Assembly (NCBI GenBank): GCA_030374735.1
Contig: JASCIV010000311.1
Span: 1-24,869, forward strand
DNA: 24,869 nt
Origin: Gracilaria caudata
Taxonomy: Eukaryota; Rhodophyta; Florideophyceae; Gracilariales; Gracilariaceae
Reading direction: 5' to 3'
Made by a program: the position numbers and the translations under genes
Part shown: positions 1 through 7,809 of the stretch, in pieces
Numbering within the stretch: position 1 is the first letter of the stretch
Layout of the letters: each line of letters opens with the position of its first letter
Notes under the pieces: generated by a model
Seen by the model: only the letters and a program-made list of their open reading frames with translations
Databases searched by the model: none
What the model was told of the DNA's origin: nothing

Positions 1-1141
1 TGAAGCTTGTGAAGTCTCTCTACGGTACCCGTGAAGCTCCAAAACTCTGGTATGAGAACCTTTCTGCTTATCTATGCTCACTTGGTTTTCAAAAGCTCCA
101 ATCTGCACCGTGTGTTTTTGTTCATGGAAGTGGTTCGGACATGGTTATTGTTCTTGCTTACGTTGATGATCTCAGCATCTTCGCCCCCCTTCATCTTACC
201 ACCTGGGTCAAAACCAAACTGAATGACAATTATGATGTCTCAGAGCTGGGAAGGACAGATCTTTACCTCGGTGTCTCTATTGCTGAACGCGACGATGGCG
301 TTATTCTTCACCAACGCCCTCTTATCGAGAAAATCATTCGTAACGCTCACATGGACAGTGCTACCCCACTCGCCTATCCTCTGCCTCAAACCCATTGCCT
401 GTATGACGCATTAGCTGTGCCGACCCCATCTGAGGCTGCAACCATGACCGAAGTCCCATACAAGGAAATTCTTGGTTCGTTACTCTTTCTTAGCACTCGC
501 ACTCGTCCGGATCTGGCTACCGCCGTCTCCATGCTTGGCAAATTTGCTTCCAATCCCTTACCGGAACACTGGCAGTGCATGAAGAAAGTAATCAGATATT
601 TACTTGGAACGAAGGACTACGGCCTACTGATCCCTCAAAATTCTTCTACTGCACTCTGAGCTTAGTCGGATGCTGACTGGGCCCGAGATCTTCAGAAGCG
701 TCGCTCCTGGGGGGGTTTGTCATTACCATTGGTGACATTCCGGTTATTTGGAGCTCAAAGCTTCAAAAGTCTACTGCCCTGTCTACAAGTGAAGCTGAGT
801 TCTATGCAATGTCTGAGTGCATAAAGCAGATTACATGGGTCAGAAACGTCTTGGAGGAGCTGTGATTTACCATTAACTACGCTATTCCACTTTTCCAGGA
901 CCACCTTGGCGCCCTTTCATGGACGGAGACCGAGTTTGGTATGCGCAAGGTGAAACATATTGAAATCAGACACAACCATGTACTGGACACCGTAAGCCAA
1001 AATATTGTCTCCGTCAATCATGTTTCTTCAGAAAGAAACCGCGCTGACATATTTACAAAGTCACTTATCGGTGAGCTTTTTGATGTTCATCGCAAAGCTT
1101 TACGAGTTACTCCCGTATCGGTCGAGGGGGCGTCTCAGTGA
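1..1141 (+). pseudogene. Ty1/copia retrotransposon pol, 3' part (reverse transcriptase and RNase H), degenerate
   Basis: The reading frame is already open at the window edge, so this is the 3' part of a pol polyprotein. The first piece, to the stop at 657-659, holds the copia RT core: SLYGTREAPKLW near its start, the catalytic YVDD at about 159-170, then GRTDLYLGVSI and the PYKEILGSLLFLSTRTRPDLATAVS stretch, which is typical of copia. The RNase H part follows: an SDADWA motif, STALSTSEAEFYA, and finally VKHIEIRHN and ADIFTKSL. It is broken by TGA at 657-659, TAG at 663-665, an apparent one-base loss in the G run at 709-715 that changes the frame, and TGA at 863-865. The last piece ends at 1139-1141. 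With these lesions it cannot encode a full polyprotein. Family assignment is firm; how recently it decayed is not known. Confidence 0.93.
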
Positions 1142-1188
1142 CTTTGAACGTTTGTGTGGTGGTTTGATTTTAAGCATTTATTGTTTGA

Positions 1189-1234
1189 ATTCAAGTTTGT
1201 ATTGTTTACAGGAATTTGCATTCAAGTTTGTATT
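1189..1234 (+). repeat. 15-bp direct repeat in the putative LTR U3
   Basis: ATTCAAGTTTGTATT occurs exactly at 1189-1203 and again at 1220-1234, 31 bp apart from start to start. Short direct repeats are common in LTR U3 promoter or enhancer regions, which fits the position upstream of the TATA box. The role is inferred. Confidence 0.6.
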
Positions 1235-1363
1235 TACATTTTATCATGATTACCTGTCTGTAGTATAGTGGGTCCGAGCTCAAGACCGCTTCGGGTTTTC
1301 TCCCTTAAACTAACTACTTCACACTGTCTTATACTCCCGAGATTGAATTTGTTTTTGTTATGG

Positions 1364-1370
1364 TATAAAA
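1364..1370 (+). promoter_or_regulatory. TATA box of the putative LTR
   Basis: TATAAAA follows a T-rich stretch and lies about 225 bp downstream of the pol stop, as expected for a U3 promoter. A start site would be expected near 1390-1400. No other evidence for transcription can be seen. Confidence 0.4.
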
Positions 1371-1371
1371 A

Positions 1372-1410
1372 GAGAGTGGCAGTACTCAAATCTTGTGTAC
1401 TGCCCCTCTC
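1372..1410. repeat. Inverted repeat (hairpin) just after the LTR TATA box
   Basis: GAGAGTGGCAGTAC (1372-1385) faces GTACTGCCCCTCTC (1397-1410). This gives 13 paired positions with one T/C mismatch and an 11-nt loop. It spans the expected transcription start, so only part of it may be present in RNA. Confidence 0.7.
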
Positions 1411-1540
1411 AGCTCACCTCGTCTTGTTTTCACCTGACTAGCCTTTCTGCGACTTTGTTCCTCTTGGACATCAACTACTCCGCCACTTCAAAATCTTTGT
1501 CACAGCTCCTCCAGAGTGAGCTTGTGCCTCCGTCTTCAGT

Positions 1541-1597
1541 TAGATTAGAGCCGCGTATTTGGCCTAAAGATTGGCCTTGCGTGTTGGCTCTAATCTA
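1541..1597. repeat. Perfect 12-bp inverted repeat with 33-nt spacer
   Basis: TAGATTAGAGCC (1541-1552) is the exact reverse complement of GGCTCTAATCTA (1586-1597). The spacer holds a smaller GGCC...GGCC pair (1561-1564 and 1573-1576). It lies in the putative LTR or just after it. Function unknown. Confidence 0.75.
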
Positions 1598-3439
1598 GTC
1601 GTCTTTCACTTTATTCGAGCTCTTTGCCAGGCCTCGAATTATAGGCGCTTTGGAGCTCCTTGTCTTGTATGTCTTCTGGTTTTTTTCTTCTTGAAGTGCT
1701 GTGTTCTTTTAGTTGCGTTGCTCTACTGGTTTGCTTTAGTTGTTCGGATCTGTTTATTTGGTTTTCTATCTTTCTTTGTTTGTTTGCTGTCTTCATTTGG
1801 TTCTTGTGGGCATAGGCCTCTTCTTATTCGTTTTGTTTTCTTTACAAACTACTGAGCTACACATATTGGTATGTTTGCCTTTCTAGGTTGGTACTCTCGA
1901 GCACTTGGGTTGTCACCACCCGCACCGTTTTTTGTTCTTCTAAAATGGTGTTCACAGTGTGTGAGCACATTTCCATAGCTTAATCTAAAAGTCAAACCTT
2001 CTCTCCTATCCAATCTATAGTAAAAATGATTTTAAGAAGTTCATCCCCCAAGCCCACAAAACCCGAAAATATCACAGTTGTCTTCTTAATTTTTGAAGTC
2101 AAAGTCCAATTACTAGCTTGAAGCAACATTGCAACAAACCACAAAAACCGAGAATCCCCTCTGACATCAATAAAAGTAAATATGCACTTTGTGACGAATG
2201 CCTAGACCATGACTGAGACACACCAACAATAACGAAGGCTTTGCATTCAACGAAGGCTGGGCGATGTACTGGGCAGGTCAATGCGGAGGACCCCAATATG
2301 ATCCAAAGGTGTCCATGCTCGTTGCAGGAAACGTAGCTGCTGCTTTTCGAAATCAAAATTCATCTTGTAGTACAGGTGATGAATGTATATGGTGGAGGTA
2401 CTCAAGAACAACCCAGGTTGCATTCACTCCTACACAAAGTTTGAAACCAAACACAAACAAAAGGTGGGTTCTCCTTAGAAGGACCAAACAGGAACTGAAT
2501 GAGGTGTTGCCTCTCGGAGCTCCGACACAGAGAGGTTGTACACCTTCAATTTATTCTGAGCTGAATAAAAGTTAAAGCATTTGTACGTGGGAGCTTGTGT
2601 AACAATCACTATTTGCTGGGCCAAAATTCCCCGTTATCGTCATACGCGAGAACTTCGGAATGAATAGGATTGCTTAAAACACTAATGAACGATAGAACCC
2701 GAAGTGCGGGAAGGAGAGAAGCCAATTTTAATGACAGAAACCACGCACAAAAGTGCTAGTGGAATGCTTGAACGAGGTAGCAGCTCCCAGGTTTCCTCGA
2801 AGGAGCTTCGAGACTAGGGATCACGCATTGCATGGCGGTTTCAAGGAGGGGTCTAATCCGCTACACTCCACTAATGACACAAAGTGATGTTCAGCAAGGG
2901 TAAGCCTTACTGACGCCGTATTCTCGTGGCGAGGGGAATCCCTGCTGGCACGGATGTTGCGCGGCCGCATGGCCACTTCGTTTTCTCACTTCGGCATTCA
3001 GCGCGCACCTTCTTGAGCATTGTGGTGTCGGAATCTTTTTACATCTTGTGCAAGACGGCGCTGTTGTGATGACGCTGCGGCGCAACGCGTGCACATGCAA
3101 CGGCTAATTGTAATCTTTGGAGTTACGCTTCGTAGCCCCTTCACGTGCACCACTTGTCATGCTAACAAATCCACTCCTACATTTCCATGGATCGAAAGTA
3201 AAAAACACCTACCCTTTTACGTCGCATGGATTGCATTCGACGAATGGCTTCACACCTCGGAGCTCTTCAACAATCGTGGCGTGCACGGCACCTCAATCAC
3301 GTTCGAGCAAGAAGTACCACACAATTCATACAGTAGCTAGCACGCTTGTTGTCATGATTTCGTGGCAGCAAACGTGCTCAGGACCCTCACTTGCCACTTT
3401 ATGTCGTGCACATGAACACGAACCAAGATTTTTGCCTGG

Positions 3440-3480
3440 CGGAGAGGGAAGGGGATCCTGCGGATCCCCTTCCCTCTTCG
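3440..3480. repeat. Long near-perfect palindromic hairpin
   Basis: GAGGGAAGGGGATCC (3444-3458) and its exact reverse complement (3462-3476) flank a 3-nt TGC loop. Pairing continues outward to 3440/3480 with one G/T wobble, for 19 pairs in all. The very short loop makes cruciform or hairpin extrusion plausible. It is in non-coding DNA and no terminal repeats of a mobile element are visible around it. Confidence 0.9.
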
Positions 3481-3628
3481 AAGATGGACATAAAGTTTGT
3501 GAGAAGCAACATGGCTTTCTCTGCAACTCAGCAACGATGAAAGCACTGAAGGTCGTTGCAAAGCACGTTCCGTACTATCAGGATATCTCCTTGCTGGTAT
3601 TGTGATGTGATTAGAGAAGCTGGTAGCG

Positions 3629-3743
3629 GGACGCATATGTTAGAACGCATTCCGGACGTGGGAAATTTGTCGGACGTGGAAGCACAGATTTAGACAGGTA
3701 TTGCTGGACGGAGACGCATCGCGTGGGAACGCATCGCGTGGGA
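3629..3743 (+). repeat. Cluster of ACGCAT / CGTGG short repeats with a 15-bp tandem duplication
   Basis: ACGCATCGCGTGGGA is repeated exactly in tandem at 3714-3728 and 3729-3743. Upstream, from about 3629, there are further ACGCAT hexamers and two GGACGTGG units. This could be a degenerate minisatellite or a cluster of binding sites. There is no gene with a plausible start directly downstream. Confidence 0.6.
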
Positions 3744-4211
3744 ATCTCGTGGATAGGCACAACTCGACGACGTGCACTTGCTGAGAACGGGGTGCTTGCC
3801 ATATGCGACTTCGGACTATCAGACATGTATCAGGCTCGTCAAGCGACAGTCGCAGCAACCGTAGATGCCAGTGACCACCGTCGAATGGTCACAAAGAGTG
3901 GATTTGTTTTGTGGGAAAAAGCACAAGATTCGTCACCATGTGATCTTTTGGAATGGCGAAGTCAAGAGCAATGCAAACGTTGGGTGAAGAAAAACACTTC
4001 TGTAGACTCGAAGGTACCGCGATTGACGTGCCACGAGGGTATCTATTTCCGTCCAGTGGTTTCCTCAACCAGCCCTGTTCGATGTAGAGCATGTGCTCCT
4101 GGAGTCAATAAAGTTTGATCGTCAAAATTTTTGTTTCCATCGATCATCATTTGTTCAGTCGAAAAGAGGTAGATCCCCGCGCGTACACTTTGACAACTGA
4201 TTTACCGGCAC

Positions 4212-4226
4212 CTTGACAATGTCAAG
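4212..4226. repeat. Short palindrome within a cluster of TTGACA-like words
   Basis: CTTGACA and TGTCAAG flank a single A. TGACA recurs several times between about 4190 and 4245 (TTTGACA, CTTGACA, GTTGACA, CCTGACA). A recognition-site cluster is possible, but no target gene is evident. Confidence 0.4.
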
Positions 4227-4311
4227 TTGACATGCCCTGACATCGTACCTGGTGACGCAAATGCAGCATTAATGTGGACAGGTGTACAAATGGACACATG
4301 GCACCTCTTGT

Positions 4312-4344
4312 GAAGCTCCCGTTTGAAAGACAAGCGGGAGCTTC
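4312..4344. repeat. Perfect 10-bp inverted repeat
   Basis: GAAGCTCCCG (4312-4321) and CGGGAGCTTC (4335-4344) enclose a 13-nt spacer. No flanking T-run or gene end suggests a terminator. Function unknown. Confidence 0.65.
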
Positions 4345-6199
4345 GTCCGTTTGTCTCTAAAAGGTCGTCAGGGCTCGAGGGCGGCTGGACGGCCATCCTT
4401 CATCGTCACAGCGATGCCTCTTTTAGAAAAGCTCGCTTCTCAAAACTCTGATTAATTTCTTCATTCACTGTAAGTGTATGCAAAACGCTTTTGTCCGCAT
4501 CTCCCAGTTGCGACAGGCGTGTATAAACGGATTTCCCGTGTCGATCTTTCGCATGAGAGCGCGAGATATCAATTAGAACGCGTTGGTTGCGTGCGCTGCT
4601 ACGGTGTGTGCATGGATGTTCTACTCCGTTAAATACCGTAGTTCAGTGGCGACGTCGGTGCAGAAAGAGAGGATATCGAGTCAGTAAAGGATTTCGGTTT
4701 GTTACAAATGTGGAATGCGTCGAGGTGGAACTCGGGGCCGGCAGCGGCGGAGGTGGCCGGGCGCTGTAGATTGCTGACGAGGTTTCCCACGGAGCTTGGA
4801 GTAACTGCGATGAGCAGAAGGTGGCTGGTACATATCGATTGTTCCAGGCGGGAACATTAGTATCGACTGTTCTGAGCTGGGTATGGTTAACCTTCATAGT
4901 TTCTAGAATCTACACGACCACAGTTCGAACCAATTACGCATCGAGGAAAAGTTTGAGCACCACGGAGATAGAATCTCAACGCCACTAAACATAGTTCTAC
5001 TCGACATGTTTACCGTCTCAATTCAGGATCTTTTAGATGAGTTACGGGCTATATAAGCTGTTGAAAGTCTGCAGGTTGTCGTCAAACGCAGGTCCATTGC
5101 TCCGTTAGCACTCTCCTGAACTGGCGAGAGTATGGTAATACCTGTACCTGTACCTGAACAATTACAACTGCAGAAGACAATGGCCACATCACTCAAGCAT
5201 CTTGTAAACAAATATCTTACCACAGTACACGTGCTGTTTTCCAAAAACGAAAAATTTCAGCTTTCGTACCGCTTGTAATCTGCATCTAGGATTCTAGCAT
5301 ACATGATGTATCTATTCATGATCACGATGACTAGATATTGATTGATCGTCATGTGCATCATTCGCTGCTCACCTCACCAGCAATAGATTTTACTTTCGAG
5401 CACATAAAACTCGTTGATCTTGGTTCCTTTGTTCAATCTTGGCAGTTCTTTCAGCCACGACTATCATGGCAGTGGACAGAAACATGAAAAGACACTACAA
5501 CCAGACGATGCGACTTTGACTTCTCTTCAGTCGATTGGCCCTTGTACCTTCGCACACATCTAATCTTCTATTTCTACCCTTAGGACTCAGTTAAATAGCT
5601 GAATTTCGACTCGTTTGTACACTGGCCTGCCACTCACGTTTTCAAGTTCTTGTAGACATGTCTTCGAACTCTTCTGATATTGATAAACCTGCCCAGATGG
5701 CCGCCTACACATAAACCTTTGAAACAAACCTTTCCAGAAATCCGTTTTACACCTGGCAGAGTACGGCATTATGGTGGGAGATGCTCACATCCGATAGTTC
5801 AACAGAAATATTCCCTACAATTACAGTTCGGCCAACGATGGCACTATGGGACACGTCTTGATTCTATGTACGTCCATTCCCCCATACCCCCATAATGGTC
5901 ATAATATTAGTATGAACACATTTAGCTTAGAATGGTGAGAGATTATCGATAAAACCGTTCGAAAGTGAATCTTCTTCTTCTCATACCGAGATTTTGAGCT
6001 CCTATTTATCGATTAGAACACAAGGCTCTCCTTCCATGTAAATTGTTTTCACTCTTTACACGAATATCGTCTCTGGCAGGATTATTCCTTGTTACTGTCT
6101 CTCAAGCCTGGATGACTGTCGGTCCGATTGTAATTCATGAGTGACATGAAAGTCTTCATAAGCTGATGATTCTCGTCGACTATGGTGCTGTGTTCAAAG

Positions 6200-6259
6200 G
6201 TAAACCCCTACAACCAAAGGTTCTGACGAAAAAATTATCTCTCTCTTTATTTCCTTCAG
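6200..6259 (+). other. Candidate 60-nt 5'UTR intron of the small secreted-protein gene
   Basis: A strong donor (AAG|GTAAAC at 6200) is followed by a long pyrimidine tract and TTCCTTCAG at 6251-6259, four bases before the ATG at 6264. Joining the flanks adds no in-frame upstream ATG, because a stop lies upstream in the matching phase. If real, the intron is in the 5' leader. Splicing is not proven; the pyrimidine tract alone could be a promoter feature. Confidence 0.3.
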
Positions 6260-6263
6260 CAAA

Positions 6264-6620
6264 ATGTTTAACATGAGAGCTTCTTTCATCTTCAGTTTTG
6301 TTACTCTTCTCATGGTTGCGAGCGGAACTGAACATTTTGGATTTTTAGCGACTCTTTCCAACCGACTGGAATCGGAGTCCGATGTATGCACCCTGTCGAA
6401 TCTGCTCATTCTCACACGCTGTTTCTGTTACATTGCCGATGGAAATGATAAGCTAGGCAAAGCTCTCTCTCTCGTATGCAAATATGTATTCATTGACTTG
6501 AAAGCCAGCGTCTGCTCTCCGATGACCGTAGCGGACGGCCAAATCGATGCTCCGGCTGCGAGAAAGTTTCTGAAGGCTTTCGCTGCGCAATGCTTTCCTC
6601 GCAATTTGCCGAACTTCTAA
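6264..6620 (+). CDS. Small secreted cysteine-containing protein, unknown function
   Basis: The 118-residue product has a clear N-terminal signal peptide: a short basic start, a hydrophobic core at about residues 7-18, and a likely cleavage after VASG near residue 21. The mature part, about 97 residues, has six cysteines, an even number compatible with three disulfide bonds in an extracellular or ER-lumen protein. No family motif is recognised. The first ATG is preceded by AAA, a good start context; a second ATG at residue 4 is also possible. The gene stands alone, with no neighbour within 1 kb on either side. An AATAAA-like word about 290 bp downstream (near 6914) may serve for 3' processing. 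Being short and unmatched, it could still be a chance reading frame, but the signal-peptide profile argues for a real gene. Confidence 0.5.
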   Translation: MFNMRASFIFSFVTLLMVASGTEHFGFLATLSNRLESESDVCTLSNLLILTRCFCYIADGNDKLGKALSLVCKYVFIDLKASVCSPMTVADGQIDAPAARKFLKAFAAQCFPRNLPNF

Positions 6621-7809
6621 TCAGTAGCCAAGGCTGCGAACGAATCCGCTGCTTTTTTTAGAGTGAAGCTCACAACCAGCGTTTTTCTGCTTGCCGCATA
6701 AACGCGCTGATCAAACCGTGTTTTTGAGACGTTTCCCGTGCCCACCAAGCCCCCATCATTAGTTCATACATCGAGAAATACTGACCTCTTGTTTCTCTTG
6801 TTTTCCGAGAACACGAGAAAACAAGATTTGGATTTCGCAGTATCAGAGTAGTACTTATGATAGCAATTATCAATCGATGGGCTTACATGGAGCCAGAATG
6901 ATTGGTGAATAACGCAATAAACTGCCGTCTATTGCGAGCTCAGCGTGGACATTCTCTTTTGCTAAACATTCTAAGAATACGATTATGTTTGGGGGTGGGG
7001 GGAGGGCTTCTAAAACCTTGGATCAACTTTTTTGAAGTTTAGTGCTCTGTGATTGTTAAAGTACTATTGAAAACGCGATAAAGTTCTACATTTTGTAATC
7101 TTCTTAATGGGTAATCTGCGTAGCTAGATTCAAACCAAACCAAGGCATAATGCTTACTTTCGGCAACCTTTCTGCAAATATCGCTATTCAAGCGTTTTTC
7201 AGTAACCCAGGGTGTTAAATCAAAAACAATCTATCGTCATAATGTTACCTCGTTCGGTTTGCTCTAAAGATTGGCGTGGGGAAGGGTAGCAAATGCAATC
7301 TTAACGCTGCACGTACAGCGAGGCAGATGGACTCATCTGAGAGCTGTTCAGACTTGGGAAATAAGAGAGCATGGAATAAGTAGGACTCCAGCGATGAACA
7401 ACCGGAATTGCACGATAGTGAGCGCGACGAATTCGAGGAAATCACGTATGCTTTCTCAGGGTTTGGCGCGGAAGTGTGAGGGGCCGGCGACGGCGTGGGT
7501 GCAGAAGGGACGAAACGTGTGCCACCCAGGACGACCTCGTCGCTACTCCGTAGAGCGCACCCAGGGAATGCTGCCGAGGACAGCCGCGCGTTGACGTGTT
7601 GACCTAAGTTCGTGTATGAAGGTAAGACTTGGCTTGCTTTCCACAATGGTAAAAAAAAAGAAATCAAAGTGATTACACGTCAAGAATCCAAAAGGTCTTC
7701 GCGTTGCTGAAAAATGCCTTGAGACCGGATTCTGTGTTAAACCTAGCGCCATCTCCGACTGCCGAAGTTCCGTTTTGAAGCCTCTGCCCTCTCAGGTCCA
7801 TGATACCAA
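6621..7809. other. Intergenic region
   Basis: No supportable gene. Overlapping frames at 7245-7667 (minus, 140 codons) and 7271-7594 (plus) mirror each other and show no domain. A G-rich run lies at 6991-7006. The region just before 7810 includes an in-frame stop at 7801-7803, which fixes the ATG at 7810 as the first start of the next gene, unless an upstream exon is spliced on. Confidence 0.5.
6796..6826. repeat. Perfect 10-bp inverted repeat downstream of the small secreted-protein gene
   Basis: TCTTGTTTTC (6796-6805) pairs with GAAAACAAGA (6817-6826) around an 11-nt loop. It lies about 175 bp after the stop codon at 6620 and could be a 3'UTR structure. No sequence evidence ties it to processing. 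Confidence 0.6.

Larger units (their letters stand above)
1142..1600 (+). mobile_element. Probable 3' LTR region of the copia element (right end not defined)
   Basis: The DNA directly after the pol stop is where a copia 3' LTR is expected. It has a G-rich run just before the stop (1127-1131, part of a possible polypurine tract), candidate TG starts at 1139 and about 1152, a TATA box at 1364-1370 and a non-coding, T-rich character. I could not find a matching 5' LTR (outside the window) or a target-site duplication, so the borders are approximate and the right end may lie beyond 1600. The T-rich, A-poor stretch that follows, to about 1855, could belong to the same element. Confidence 0.38.
1601..6199. 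other. Gene-poor region
   Basis: No reading frame here carries a recognisable domain. The longest (about 100-160 codons) lack family motifs, and the longest two, near 3117 and 3723, only open at non-ATG codons. An ATG-initiated frame at 2264-2575 (103 codons, several Cys and Trp) is the least unlikely to be real, but I cannot support it. A T-rich, A-poor stretch covers about 1655-1855. Inverted repeats and short repeat clusters are listed separately. Confidence 0.6.

Noticed and set aside
2264..2575. 103-codon ATG frame, Cys and Trp in the first half
   Set aside because: Short, no signal peptide, no motif, and the second half looks like random sequence.
3723..4118. 131-codon frame with the string AICDFGLSDMYQ, like a kinase DFG loop
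   Set aside because: It opens only with GTG (first ATG comes after the motif), no HRD loop precedes it and no APE motif follows. A chance match is likelier than a kinase remnant.
4915..4945. AGTTCGAACC, resembling a tRNA T-loop
   Set aside because: No acceptor stem, anticodon arm or D-arm could be placed around it. The word is a palindrome that occurs by chance.
5135..5160. Short ACCTGT triple repeat
   Set aside because: Only three 6-bp units; too short to count as a meaningful repeat.
6991..7006. G-rich run considered as a G-quadruplex
   Set aside because: It has only three usable G-runs of three or more; a stable three-tetrad quadruplex would need a fourth.
7245..7667. 140-codon minus-strand frame
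   Set aside because: It overlaps a plus-strand frame, has no domain, and is interpreted as non-coding upstream sequence of the APH-like gene.
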